Shown here: one piece after another, positions 17,529 to 30,937 of the stretch
Numbering within the stretch: the stretch's first letter is position 1
Layout of the letters: each line of letters opens with the position of its first letter
Assembly: GCF_000716435.1 (NCBI RefSeq)
Contig: NZ_JNWO01000011.1
Location: 124,001 to 188,000, forward strand
Direction of reading: 5' to 3'
Source of the DNA: Streptomyces xylophagus
GTDB lineage: Bacteria > Actinomycetota > Actinomycetes > Streptomycetales > Streptomycetaceae
Length of the DNA stretch: 64,000 bases
Made by a program: the position numbers and the translations under genes
Notes under the pieces: generated by a model
What the model was told of the DNA's origin: nothing
Database searches by the model: none
Seen by the model: the letters and a program-made list of their open reading frames with translations, nothing else

Positions 17529-17539
17529 TCACGTGGAAC
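17526..17539 (+). promoter_or_regulatory. parS-like site with one mismatch, overlapping terminator
   Basis: GTTTCACGTGGAAC differs from consensus parS at one position. It overlaps the terminator right arm by three bases, as also seen for parS near other gene ends in this window. Confidence 0.55.
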
Positions 17540-17540
17540 A

Positions 17541-17859
17541 CCCTTGATTTACGCAAGCTGCCTGCGATGACGTTTGCAACGACCCAAGCGGGCAAGTACC
17601 GCACAGACCCCCTTAACGGACCGCACACCCCTGGTTACGCGACCGTATTCAGCCAGCTCACACACGGCCCGCACACTCGGGCACACCATCCCCACACCGC
17701 GCCGACCGCCGACGCGACGCCCTCGTGGACTCCGCTCGGCATATCCGTTTGCGCAAACAATCGCAAATAAGATGCGCCTTTTACGTGACGCACGTCACCT
17801 CATGGGCACATACAAAGACCGGCCGGACGCCACTGAGGGCGACCGGCCGGTGCGGGATG
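17541..17859. other. Intergenic region with two palindromes
   Basis: No gene is supported. GTTTGCGCAAAC at 17747-17758 is a perfect 12-bp palindrome, and GTGACGCACGTCAC at 17785-17798 fits the Streptomyces Crp motif GTG-N6-GNCAC. Neither sits close upstream of a clear start, so any function is uncertain. A hairpin at 17818-17851 follows tRNA-Ala. Confidence 0.35.
17818..17851 (-). terminator. Hairpin downstream of tRNA-Ala
   Basis: ACCGGCCGG pairs with CCGGCCGGT around a 16-base loop, starting nine bases beyond the tRNA 3' end. It is a plausible terminator for the tRNA transcript. Confidence 0.55.
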
Positions 17860-17932
17860 TGGAGCCTAGGGGAGTCGAACCCCTGACATCTGCCATGCAA
17901 AGACAGCGCTCTACCAACTGAGCTAAGGCCCC
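17860..17932 (-). tRNA. tRNA-Ala (anticodon TGC)
   Basis: A 73-base cloverleaf on the minus strand begins GGGGCCTTAGCTCAGTTGG. The anticodon loop TTTGCAT lies between CTGTC and GGCAG and gives TGC. The T-arm has GGTTCGA, and the acceptor pairs GGGGCCT with AGGCTCC. CCA is not encoded. Confidence 0.96.
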
Positions 17933-18112
17933 GCTAGAGAAGCGTCCGACCGGCAGAACCACACGCCGGTGGGCTTCGGGGACCAGCGTACCGGGTCATC
18001 CCCGGTATCTCGCAAAAAGATGGGGCTCCCGGTGAACGACCACTCTCCGTAAGATGCTCGTCGTGGTTCGCTAGAGCGAACCGCGGTTTTGGGGAAGCGA
18101 TGGGGAGACGCA

Positions 18113-18661
18113 ATGGACGCCGCACAGCAGGAAGCCACCGCCAGAGCGCGGGAGCTGCAGCGGAATTGGTACGGGGAGCCTTTGGGGGCGCTCTTCCGTA
18201 AGCTCATCGACGATCTGGGGCTCAACCAGGCTCGTCTCGCGGGGGTGTTGGGACTGTCCGCGCCGATGTTGTCCCAGCTGATGAGCGGTCAGCGGGCGAA
18301 GATCGGCAATCCGGCGGTGGTCCAGCGGGTGCAGTTGTTGCAGGACCTGGCGGGACAGGTCGCGGACGGCAGCGTGAGCGCGGCCGAGGCGACCGAGCGC
18401 ATGGACGAGATCAAGAAGTCCCAGGGGGGCTCGGTGCTCAGCAACACCACGACCACGACGAGCAGTTCGGGAGCGCCCACGGTCAAGCGGGTGGTCCGCG
18501 AGATCCAGTCGCTGCTGCGCTCGGTGGCCGCCGCGGGCGACATCATCGACGCGGCGGACACCCTCGCCCCGTCCCATCCCGAACTGGCGGAGTTCCTCCG
18601 GGTGTACGGCGCCGGCCGCACCTCCGACGCGGTCGCGCACTACCAGTCCCACCAGAGCTGA
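18113..18661 (+). CDS. Helix-turn-helix DNA-binding protein
   Basis: Starting at ATG 18113 (GGGGAG just upstream), the 182-residue protein carries an N-terminal HTH of XRE type (about 27-60: LIDDLGLNQARLAGVLGLSA, then PMLSQLMSGQRAKIGNP). Helical segments and a Thr/Ser linker follow. It is a conserved actinobacterial regulator next to a Ser/Thr kinase gene. Regulated genes are unknown; the kinase gene 191 bases downstream might be functionally linked, but that is only position. Confidence 0.8.
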   Translation: MDAAQQEATARARELQRNWYGEPLGALFRKLIDDLGLNQARLAGVLGLSAPMLSQLMSGQRAKIGNPAVVQRVQLLQDLAGQVADGSVSAAEATERMDEIKKSQGGSVLSNTTTTTSSSGAPTVKRVVREIQSLLRSVAAAGDIIDAADTLAPSHPELAEFLRVYGAGRTSDAVAHYQSHQS

Positions 18662-18852
18662 GCCCCACGGCCCGGCCGCCGACAGGGGGTTCGCCGCCCG
18701 GGCACGCTTCCGGCGAGAGGCACGAGGGGGTCGTGTCACTCACCGGAAGCACGTGCGGATCGGCCACAAGGAAGTACGACTGGGGGGAGTCGTATCGCTC
18801 GTCTCGGGGGAAGCAACGGGGGTAGCCGAAGGGGGAGGAGCGACGCACAGCC

Positions 18853-20193
18853 ATGGGTGAGGTCTTCGCCGGCCGGTACGAACTGGTCGACCCGATCGGG
18901 CGCGGAGGGGTCGGCGCGGTGTGGCGCGCCTGGGACCACCGCCGACGCCGCTATGTGGCCGCCAAGGTCCTGCAGCAGAGCGACGCGCACTCCCTGCTGC
19001 GCTTCGTACGGGAACAGGCGCTGCGGATCGACCACCCTTATGTGCTCGCGCCGGCCAGCTGGGCCGCCGACGACGACAAGGTCCTGTTCACCATGGACCT
19101 GGTGACGGGCGGCTCCCTCGTCCATCTCATCGGGGACTACGGCCCCTTGCCCCCCGCGTTCGTCTGCACGCTGCTCGACCAGCTCCTCTCCGGTCTCGCC
19201 GCGGTGCACGCGGAAGGTGTCGTGCACCGTGACATCAAGCCCGCGAACCTGCTCCTCGAAGCCACCGGCACGGCCCGTCCCCGCCTGCGCCTGTCCGACT
19301 TCGGTATCGCGATGCGGCTCGGCGAGGCGCGCCTGACGGAGACCAACCTCGTGGTGGGGACGCCGGGTTACCTCGCGCCCGAGCAGATGATGGGCGCCGA
19401 ACCGGACTTCCCCGCCGACCTGTTCGCCGTAGGACTGGTGGCGCTGTATCTGCTGGAGGGGGCCAAGCCGGATTCCAAGGCGCTCGTGCAGTACTTCGCG
19501 GAGCACGGGACGCCGGCGGCGCCCAAGGGGATTCCCGAGCCGCTGTGGCAGGTCGTGGCGATGCTGCTGCAGCCGGATCCACAGGCTCGCTTCCGTACCG
19601 CCACAGGGGCGCGCAAGGCGCTTGCGGCGGCCGCGGAGCTGCTGCCCGAGCCGGGCCCCGACGACGAGTTGATCGAGATCTTCGACCAAGTGGGGCCGCT
19701 TCCTTCGGGGTTCGCGCCCGAAGGTCCGCTGCAGCGGGCTTCCGGGGTGGACACGGGGTCGACGACGGCTCGCCTGCCGTCCGAGCCCGAGAACGCCCCC
19801 GGCAGCGATGCGAGCGGCGAGGGCATCGGCTCGTCCTGGCCCGGCACGGACTCCGTACCCGTGGATCCACGGCAGGGCATCGTCTCGCGACCGCCCCCGC
19901 CACCACCGTCCCCGATGTCGGACACCGGCAGCTTCCCTCTGCCGCCCCCGCAGCAGGCGGACCAGCCCGTGTACTCCTCCTCCCCGTACGACGTCACGCG
20001 CGTCCTGGCCTCCCCCCAGCCTCCAACTGCCGCGTACACCGCCCAGGTTCCGCCGGTCGCGCCGCCGGTCGCACAGCACCGCGCCAGGCGCGCCAAGCGC
20101 CGTCCGGGGCCGCCCTCGAGGGTGGCGATACCGATGCTGCTGCTCGCGCTGGCCTGCTACGCCGTGGGGTTCTGGGCGCTGACCCAGATCTGA
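18853..20193 (+). CDS. Membrane-anchored Ser/Thr protein kinase without sensor domain
   Basis: The 446-residue protein has an N-terminal kinase domain (about 7-265) with GRGGVGAVW, Lys37 (VAAK), HRDIKPANL (about 125), DFG and the activation loop VVGTPGYLAPEQ. A long Pro/Ser-rich linker (about 275-420) and a single C-terminal transmembrane helix (about 426-443) follow, with only a few residues outside. All catalytic residues are present, so it should be active, but there is no extracellular sensing domain like the PASTA repeats of PknB. It ends convergent with the secreted protein at 20213-21541. Confidence 0.9.
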   Translation: MGEVFAGRYELVDPIGRGGVGAVWRAWDHRRRRYVAAKVLQQSDAHSLLRFVREQALRIDHPYVLAPASWAADDDKVLFTMDLVTGGSLVHLIGDYGPLPPAFVCTLLDQLLSGLAAVHAEGVVHRDIKPANLLLEATGTARPRLRLSDFGIAMRLGEARLTETNLVVGTPGYLAPEQMMGAEPDFPADLFAVGLVALYLLEGAKPDSKALVQYFAEHGTPAAPKGIPEPLWQVVAMLLQPDPQARFRTATGARKALAAAAELLPEPGPDDELIEIFDQVGPLPSGFAPEGPLQRASGVDTGSTTARLPSEPENAPGSDASGEGIGSSWPGTDSVPVDPRQGIVSRPPPPPPSPMSDTGSFPLPPPQQADQPVYSSSPYDVTRVLASPQPPTAAYTAQVPPVAPPVAQHRARRAKRRPGPPSRVAIPMLLLALACYAVGFWALTQI

Positions 20194-20212
20194 CGCGGCC
20201 GCGCGGGGATCG

Positions 20213-21541
20213 CTACGGCGCAGCGGTCGAAGCCCGGCGCCGGGCCGTCGCCGTCCACACGCCGAGCGTCGCCAGCAGCACGCTGCCGCCGCCGATGCCG
20301 GCCACCGCGAGCACCTTCATCGCGGTGTCGCCTCCCCCGCCGGTCCCTGTCACGGCCGCCGCACGGTCCTGTGTGGTCACCTCGAAGATGTTCCGGGGTT
20401 CGGAGCTCGCCGCGTACCCGGGACCGGCGTGCGCCGAGCCGTCGACGCGCACGCGCAGCGTCACCGGGAACGGCCCCTGGCCGAAGCTGTCGGCCAGCTG
20501 CGCGGCGAGGTGCACGACGAGGTAGTACGACCCGGCGAAGCGCATCCCGCTCTCGTGGTCGACGACGGAGTAGCGGTTGCGGTACTCGACGGGCGGCAGC
20601 GGGTCGAGCGCGGCCGACTCCGCACTGCCCTGGTAACCGAGGCCGGCCTCGTCGACGGAGCCACGCACGGGGTTGTAGAGCGACAGGTCCAGCGCACCGG
20701 TCGCATAGCCGCTGCCGCCGCTCGTGGCGCCCAGTTCGGCGGTGACGGACAGCTGCTGGCCCCAGTCGACCGGCACCTTGTAGAAGAGGGTCCCGCCGGG
20801 CTCGACGTCGTCCTCCCACACGCCCTGCCCCACGGCGACCGCCCCGGCGAACCCCGAGCCGCCCGCACGGCGCCGGGCCTCCCCCGTGACGGCCTCGGGC
20901 GACGCGGAGTTCCAGTCCTGGGGCACGCTGGTCGTACCGGCCCGGGTCAGCGCGGGTTCCGACACCGCGGTGAGTTCCAGACCCCAGGTGTCCGGCGAGG
21001 AACCCGACGCGTCGACCCGCTCGACGAGCACGTAGTACTTGCCGGCCCCCTTACACAGGGCCTTGCCCGCCTCCCGTACGGCCCAGGCGGCCACGGGGTG
21101 GGGGCTCTGGCCCGCGCCGAAGGTGGCGCTCCGGTATGTGCAGCCGGTGCCCGCGGCGTTCCGCATCGACACCTTGATGCCGTCGGTGGCGGCGACCGTG
21201 GTGCCCGCCGGAGGCACGGCGGTGACGGAGACGTAGACGTCCGACGTGGCGTCGAGATCGAGGCCGTAGTAGAGGGCGGCGCCCTTCGGGAGGGAACTCC
21301 GGTACGTCCCACCGGGATCCAGACGTACGGCATGGGCGGTGTCGCTCGCCCCGTTGACGGCCCGGTCGCCCTTGTCGTAGCCGTAGGCGCCTGGTGACCC
21401 GGCCGCCGAGGCGGGCTGGCCCGTCAGGGCGGCCGTCGCGCACAGCACGGCGGCGACGACACCGACGCGTCGTACGGCCCCGGCAACGGGCGTACGGCCG
21501 CCCTGTGCCCGCGTCCGCCACCACGCCGTACGCCGCCCCAT
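20213..21541 (-). CDS. Large secreted protein with C-terminal membrane anchor, unknown function
   Basis: The ATG at 21541 (GAGGGG upstream) gives 442 residues. A signal sequence (about 20-47, ending GQPASA) is followed by an extracytoplasmic region of predicted beta structure, and a C-terminal helix (about 405-430) followed by Arg-Arg-Arg, a stop-transfer pattern. Longer upstream starts lack coding support. Repeated YY(V)LV and G-rich strands suggest jelly-roll-like modules (about 90-215 and 260-390). I do not recognise a named family. Its position between a Ser/Thr kinase and small membrane genes gives no clear function. Confidence 0.75.
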   Translation of the reverse strand: MGRRTAWWRTRAQGGRTPVAGAVRRVGVVAAVLCATAALTGQPASAAGSPGAYGYDKGDRAVNGASDTAHAVRLDPGGTYRSSLPKGAALYYGLDLDATSDVYVSVTAVPPAGTTVAATDGIKVSMRNAAGTGCTYRSATFGAGQSPHPVAAWAVREAGKALCKGAGKYYVLVERVDASGSSPDTWGLELTAVSEPALTRAGTTSVPQDWNSASPEAVTGEARRRAGGSGFAGAVAVGQGVWEDDVEPGGTLFYKVPVDWGQQLSVTAELGATSGGSGYATGALDLSLYNPVRGSVDEAGLGYQGSAESAALDPLPPVEYRNRYSVVDHESGMRFAGSYYLVVHLAAQLADSFGQGPFPVTLRVRVDGSAHAGPGYAASSEPRNIFEVTTQDRAAAVTGTGGGGDTAMKVLAVAGIGGGSVLLATLGVWTATARRRASTAAP

Positions 21542-21731
21542 CACGCGCCACCCCTCGTCGTTGCTCCGGACGTGGCCCATCCTGCCCCGCACGCGCGCGT
21601 GGCATCCGGGCAATCCCCTCGAGCGTCCGAAACTCCCGGGTCGTGGGGCCGTACCCGCACGACTGCGAGGGCGCAACACAAAGCCCCGACCGCAAGGCGG
21701 CCGGGGCGTGCTCAGAACTGGATCTCGGTAC

Positions 21732-21860
21732 TCACGAACCCGTGGGCACGGAGTCGGTCGCCTCCGTCCACAGATCCTGCTCGGCGCGATCCGCCTGGAT
21801 CTGGCGGTACACGAGGAGCCCGCCGATGGCGGCCAGTGCGACCAGGAGAAGCTTCTTCAC
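21732..21860 (-). CDS. DLW-39 family small membrane protein (42 residues)
   Basis: GTG 21860 opens a 42-residue protein, VKKLLLVALAAIGGLLVYRQ followed by IQADRAEQDLWTEATDSV. One transmembrane helix leads to a short tail with the hallmark Asp-Leu-Trp motif of the actinobacterial DLW-39 family, which is usually encoded close to gyrA and tRNA-Ile. Function is unknown. A possible -10 TATAGT lies about 55 bases upstream on the minus strand without a clear -35. Confidence 0.75.
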   Translation of the reverse strand: MKKLLLVALAAIGGLLVYRQIQADRAEQDLWTEATDSVPTGS

Positions 21861-22197
21861 CGCGCGACCTCGTCTTTCCTTGACGTAGGGGACCTCTGTC
21901 GCCCGACTATACACACCGACCGAGACCGATCGGTGACCTGCGTCCGGGGCCAACTCCCGCCCGGGACAGCGCAGTAGATGCGGACTCAGCCGCTCCGATC
22001 GGAGGGTGATCACACCTCCACGGACGGTCACTTAGCCACCGATTAACCCTTCTTCCACCGTTTTCTGGCTACTTGCACCCATCCGAGTGGTGTTCATCAG
22101 AACATCGACGCGCCGCGGGCGTCGGTCCACCACTTCGCGACCCCCATACACATCATGAGGAAAGTACGCAAATCGCCCAACCTGAAAGTGAGGGGCC
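21861..22197. other. Divergent intergenic region
   Basis: It separates the leftward DLW-39 gene from the rightward gene at 22198. CCGACCGAGACCGATCGG near 21919 is a partly palindromic stretch. No confident promoter pair or additional gene is seen. Confidence 0.35.
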
Positions 22198-22536
22198 ATG
22201 ACCCAGATCAAGGTCATGAAGTTGTGGAACGCCTTCGTCACCGCCTTCCTCGCGCTGTGCACGGCGCTCGGACTCATCACGATCACCGCGACGGCCGCCG
22301 CCGCGACACCGAGCACGAGCAGCGCCGCCGCGCAGGTGACGACACCAGCGATCTCCCCCTGGTCCTTCACCAGGTCCCTGCCCCCCACGATGAAGCAACG
22401 CATCCGCGCCGAGGCCCACGGCAAGTCCCCCAGCTGCCGCCACCGCCCACCGACGGACACGGACGAGGCGACGGAGGCCGTAGAGGCCATGGAAGCCATG
22501 GACTCCGCCGAGCCGGCGGTACCGCTCCAGCGCTGA
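22198..22536 (+). CDS. Small secreted or membrane protein (DUF6344-like)
   Basis: The ATG at 22198 follows GAGGGG and gives 112 residues: an N-terminal hydrophobic segment (about 8-35, FVTAFLALCTALGLITITA) with a possible cleavage after TATAAA, then a Ser/Pro-rich and acidic tail with Glu-Ala repeats. The start MTQIKVMKLWNAFVTAFLAL resembles a Streptomyces family of short proteins of unknown function that I associate with DUF6344. It ends convergent with the leftward gene at 22668, with a hairpin between them. Confidence 0.6.
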   Translation: MTQIKVMKLWNAFVTAFLALCTALGLITITATAAAATPSTSSAAAQVTTPAISPWSFTRSLPPTMKQRIRAEAHGKSPSCRHRPPTDTDEATEAVEAMEAMDSAEPAVPLQR

Positions 22537-22615
22537 CGCGCCCCCTCACCTACTGCACACCCCGACCTCTCTGACACAGCGGCGAACTTGCGTACAACGC
22601 TCCAGAGAAGACCCC

Positions 22616-22649
22616 GGAGACCCCCGGCCCGTCGTGGCCGAGGGTCTCC
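22616..22649. terminator. Hairpin between convergent genes
   Basis: GGAGACCC pairs with GGGTCTCC and an inner CGGCC/GGCCG stem closes a six-base loop, with a small asymmetric bulge. It can end transcription from both sides. Confidence 0.65.
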
Positions 22650-22667
22650 TTGCCTGCCCGCGCCCCG

Positions 22668-23078
22668 TCATTCCGCGGGCCCAGCGCCCGGCCCGTCCGT
22701 GCGGACCAGAATTCCGGGACAGTCCGCATCGACCTCACCGGTGTAGTGGTTCACCCAGAAGTCCCGGCGCGTGCGCGGCAGCGGTATCTCCACGAGCCTG
22801 CCGTCGTGCATCATCCACAGGCCGAAGCAGTCGTCCTCCTCGTCGTGGATCAGCACCTGAACGGTGTGCGGCGACGGCCAGGGCAGCGACTCGAGGTGCC
22901 CCAGCAGCCCGATCCACCGGCTCCGTCTCACGAACTCGATGGCCCAGCCGCCGAACATGCCATGGCCGATATCGGTGAACTCACCGGTCCACACACGGCT
23001 GTCGTCCCGCTGCATCAGCGGTTTCATGATGTCTTCCGCGTCCCTGGCCAACACGATGACCTCAGCGATTCTGCTCAT
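22668..23078 (-). CDS. Conserved hypothetical cytosolic protein
   Basis: The 136-residue acidic protein begins MSRIAEVIVLARDAEDIMKP and has no signal peptide or membrane helix. Conserved-looking aromatic segments include FGGWAIEFVRRSRWIGLLGH and FWVNHYTGEVDADCPG. The ribosome-binding site is weak, so the start is not certain. It resembles Streptomyces proteins encoded near tRNA-Ile and gyrA whose function is unknown. High-GC third positions support coding. Confidence 0.65.
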   Translation of the reverse strand: MSRIAEVIVLARDAEDIMKPLMQRDDSRVWTGEFTDIGHGMFGGWAIEFVRRSRWIGLLGHLESLPWPSPHTVQVLIHDEEDDCFGLWMMHDGRLVEIPLPRTRRDFWVNHYTGEVDADCPGILVRTDGPGAGPAE

Positions 23079-23102
23079 GGGCGAGTATCACCGGAAACGC
23101 CA

Positions 23103-23134
23103 AAGACCCCCAACCGCAACCGGTTGGGGGTCTT
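23103..23134 (-). terminator. Hairpin terminator after tRNA-Ile
   Basis: AAGACCCCCAACC pairs perfectly with GGTTGGGGGTCTT around a six-base loop, nine bases beyond the tRNA 3' end. Confidence 0.85.
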
Positions 23135-23142
23135 CGTGCTGG

Positions 23143-23216
23143 TGGGGCTAACAGGATTTGAACCTGTGGCCTCATCCTTATCAGGGATGCGCTCTAACCA
23201 ACTGAGCTATAGCCCC
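23143..23216 (-). tRNA. tRNA-Ile (anticodon GAT)
   Basis: A 74-base cloverleaf on the minus strand begins GGGGCTATAGCTCAGTTGG. The anticodon loop CTGATAA gives GAT. The T-arm contains GGTTCAA, and the acceptor stem GGGGCTA pairs with TAGCCCC. CCA is not encoded. Placement just downstream of gyrA is typical of actinobacteria. Confidence 0.96.
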
Positions 23217-23339
23217 GCCGCGCTCTGCGGAGTATGTCCCGCGCGCTGACTCCTGAAGATTAGCGCACGACATGGGCAGTCCCAAAATCGATAGTCACAG
23301 GACCGCCCAGGGAGGTTTCAACCCCCGTTCACCCGACTC

Positions 23340-24134
23340 TCACTCGTCCTCGGCGAGCGTCAGCTCGATGCCGCCGACGAAGCCGGCGGAGAGGTTGTAG
23401 ATGAACGCGGCGAGCGTCGCGAGCGCCGTGGCGAGGACGACGTCGATGACCGCGATGATCCCCGAGAACGTCAGGACGTGCGGGAGCGACAGGAACGACT
23501 GCAGGTCGAAGCCGTTCGACTCGTTCGAGCCGGTCGCCTCCGAGATCGTGCCGCCGACCGTCGAGAAGACCCCCATCGCGTCCATGACCATCCACAGCAC
23601 CGCGGACGCCACGACCGTGCAGATCCCCAGCGCGATGGAGAGCAGGAAGCTGACCTTCATCACCGACCACGGGTCGGCCTTGGCCACCCGCAGCCGCGCC
23701 TTGCGGGTGCGGGGCGCGGTGCGCGCGCCCGTGCGCGGACGCCGTACGGCACCGCTCTGGGCGGCGGCGGGCGCCTGCGTGGGGTAGGCCTGCGGCGGGT
23801 GGTACGGCCCCGCCGCCTGCTGCGGCTGGCGCTCCCCCGGCAGCGGGGAGGGCGGCGGCGCGACCGGCTGGGCCGGCGCCTGGCCCTGGGCCGGAGCCTT
23901 GGCGCCGGGCGCGGCCGGGCCCGCCCCAGCAGACTGCTGCTGGGTCCCCGGACCTCGGGTGTCCGTCACAGTTCCCCCCTGGGATCCATGTGTGTCGGGC
24001 GAGTGCGCGTCCGTCTTCTTCACGTCGATCGCACGCAGTTGGGTCGTGTGCGGATCTGTCGCGTTCGCGGCGGAGCCACGGCCGCCGCCGTCCGTGTTCG
24101 TACCGGTCGATCCGGCGCCCGTGGCTCCGCTCAC
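23340..24134 (-). CDS. DUF3566 domain membrane protein
   Basis: GTG 24134, preceded by GAGGAGAGAG, opens a 264-residue protein. Residues 1-145 are low-complexity, rich in Pro, Gln, Ala and Gly. A DUF3566 domain follows with two membrane helices (about 155-185 and 215-245) and a short acidic tail. It lies 18 bases after gyrA in the leftward gyrB-gyrA block. In mycobacteria the equivalent gene (Rv0007) also follows gyrA; its function is not firmly known, though an envelope or division role is suspected from location. Confidence 0.88.
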   Translation of the reverse strand: MSGATGAGSTGTNTDGGGRGSAANATDPHTTQLRAIDVKKTDAHSPDTHGSQGGTVTDTRGPGTQQQSAGAGPAAPGAKAPAQGQAPAQPVAPPPSPLPGERQPQQAAGPYHPPQAYPTQAPAAAQSGAVRRPRTGARTAPRTRKARLRVAKADPWSVMKVSFLLSIALGICTVVASAVLWMVMDAMGVFSTVGGTISEATGSNESNGFDLQSFLSLPHVLTFSGIIAVIDVVLATALATLAAFIYNLSAGFVGGIELTLAEDE

Positions 24135-24152
24135 GATGACTCTCTCCTCGTG

Positions 24153-26744
<2,592 letters not shown>

Positions 26745-26786
26745 TGCTGGTGAAGATCCTTCCTGATGCGGTCAGCTGAGACCGAC

Positions 26787-29200
<2,414 letters not shown>

Positions 29201-29737
29201 TCACCCATAGGTGTCGCCGGGACCCGTGCTGCCGGGAGCGCGCAGGGGACCGTAGCGCCGGGGCGGTCCGCCGGGGTTGAGCACCTTGATCATCCGCACC
29301 GTGCCGTGTCCCAGGTCCTCGTTGAGACGGGCCACCAGGGTGGGCGTGAGATGGCGCAGCTGGGTCGCCCAGGCCGTGGAGTCGCACTGCACGACCAGTA
29401 CCCGCTCGTCCTCGTCGTACCGCTCCGGAACGCAGTGCTTGGCCAGGTTCTCGCCGACGATCTGCGGCCAGCGGCCCATCACACCGCCCACCGCGGCCGG
29501 CGTCTCCCAGCCGCGCTCGGTGAGCAGCCGGTTGATCGCGGCACCGAGGGCCATCGGGTCGCGGCCGTCGGCGCGCGCGCCGGAGCGCAGGCCGCCGCGC
29601 CGCGCCTGCTTCTTCTGCTGCGCCGCGTCCCCACGCGCGCGTGCCTGTTCCTTCGCGGCGCGCAACGCCACGCGCGCGAGGTCGACGCCGGAGGGCTCGG
29701 CGGCCTTCTTGGGCGCGGGTTCTTCCTGAGTGCTCAT
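29201..29737 (-). CDS. dciA: DUF721 family protein, probable DnaB helicase loader DciA
   Basis: The 178-residue basic protein has a charged N-terminal arm (about 1-60, Lys/Arg/Ala-rich) and a DUF721 domain (about 65-165: [18 protein letters not shown], then [17 protein letters not shown] and [10 protein letters not shown]). DciA proteins load replicative helicase in bacteria lacking DnaC or DnaI. Its ATG overlaps the recF stop (ATGA), so RecF and DciA are translationally coupled. The helicase-loading role is inferred from the family. Confidence 0.85.
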   Translation of the reverse strand: MSTQEEPAPKKAAEPSGVDLARVALRAAKEQARARGDAAQQKKQARRGGLRSGARADGRDPMALGAAINRLLTERGWETPAAVGGVMGRWPQIVGENLAKHCVPERYDEDERVLVVQCDSTAWATQLRHLTPTLVARLNEDLGHGTVRMIKVLNPGGPPRRYGPLRAPGSTGPGDTYG

Positions 29738-30855
29738 ACGCGCTCCACCGCCCCGTCCGCCACGCTGTACCGCGTCCCCGCGAGTACGTGCGGCACGTCG
29801 TCGTCGACCGCGGCCGTCACCAGCACCTGCTCACCGGGCGCGACCAGCTCGGCCAGCCGCTCCCGACGGCGCGTGTCCAGCTCCGCGAACACGTCGTCGA
29901 GCACGAGCACCGGCTCATTGCCCTCGGCCCGAAGCAGGTCGTACGACGCGAGCCGCAAGGCCAGCGCGTACGACCAGGACTCCCCGTGCGAGGCGTACCC
30001 CTTGGCAGGCATCTGACCGAGTTTGAGAACCACATCGTCCCGATGGGGTCCTACGAGGGTGACGCCCCGCTCGATCTCCTGCTTGCGCGCCTCCGCGATC
30101 GCCGCCATCAACTGCTCGTAGAGGTCCTCACGCGTGTGTGCCTCACCCGGAGCCGACGGCTTGTACTCCAGGGCCACCGGGCCACCGCCGGGCGCCAGTT
30201 GCTCGTACGCCTTGTCGGCGAGGGGCTGCAGCGCGGCGATCAGATCGAGCCGCTGGGCGAGCAACTCGGCCCCCACGCGCGCGAGATGCTGATCCCACAC
30301 GTCGAGCGTGGACAGGTCCATCGAGCGCCCACCGTGCCGCCGTGCCAACGCGGCCGACTTCAGCAGGGTGTTGCGCTGCTTGAGCACCCGCTCGTAGTCG
30401 GAACGGACCCCGGCCATACGCGGGGACCGCGCGGTGATCAGCTCGTCGAGAAAACGCCGCCGCTCCCCGGGGTCGCCCTTCACCAGGGCGAGATCCTCGG
30501 GCGCGAACAGCACGGTTCGTACGATGCCCAGCACGTCACGGGGTCTGACCTGCGAGGACCGGTTGATGCGGGCGCGGTTGGCGCGGCCGGGGTTCAGCTC
30601 AAGCTCGACCAGCTGCTGCCGCTCGCCCTGCCTGACCTGGGCCCGGATGATCGCGCGGTCGGCGCCCACACGGACCAGCGGGGCATCGGAGGAGACACGG
30701 TGACTGCCCAGGGTGGCGAGATAGCCGATCGCCTCGACGAGGTTCGTCTTGCCCTGCCCGTTCGGACCGACGAACGCGGTGACGCCGGGGTCGAGCGGGA
30801 CGTCGACCCCGGCGTACGAGCGGAAGTCGGCCAGCGACAGATGCGTGACGTGCAT
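29734..30855 (-). CDS. recF: DNA replication and repair protein RecF
   Basis: The ATG at 30855 gives 373 residues starting [19 protein letters not shown]. Walker A is GPNGQGKT (about 30-37), the SMC-like signature is [14 protein letters not shown] and Walker B is [12 protein letters not shown]. RecF binds single/double-strand junctions and loads RecA through RecO and RecR at gapped DNA. The gene is in the conserved dnaN-recF-gyrB order, although gnd is inserted between dnaN and recF, as usual in Streptomyces. Confidence 0.97.
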   Translation of the reverse strand: MHVTHLSLADFRSYAGVDVPLDPGVTAFVGPNGQGKTNLVEAIGYLATLGSHRVSSDAPLVRVGADRAIIRAQVRQGERQQLVELELNPGRANRARINRSSQVRPRDVLGIVRTVLFAPEDLALVKGDPGERRRFLDELITARSPRMAGVRSDYERVLKQRNTLLKSAALARRHGGRSMDLSTLDVWDQHLARVGAELLAQRLDLIAALQPLADKAYEQLAPGGGPVALEYKPSAPGEAHTREDLYEQLMAAIAEARKQEIERGVTLVGPHRDDVVLKLGQMPAKGYASHGESWSYALALRLASYDLLRAEGNEPVLVLDDVFAELDTRRRERLAELVAPGEQVLVTAAVDDDVPHVLAGTRYSVADGAVERV

Positions 30856-30880
30856 GGTCGTCCACCGACCTCCCCCAGGT

Positions 30881-30937
30881 TGTGGATCCACGGACCGCGG
30901 CCTGTGGATCTGTGGATTACTTCATCTCTGTGGATTA
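30881..30937. promoter_or_regulatory. DnaA-box-like cluster with 18-bp tandem repeat upstream of recF
   Basis: Four copies of TGTGGAT occur at 30881, 30903, 30911 and 30929, read as DnaA boxes on the minus strand (GGATCCACA, AGATCCACA, TAATCCACA twice). The last two lie in an 18-bp tandem duplication, 30910-30927 and 30928-30945, with one mismatch; the second copy contains the gnd stop codon. The cluster is directly upstream of recF. Confidence 0.5.
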
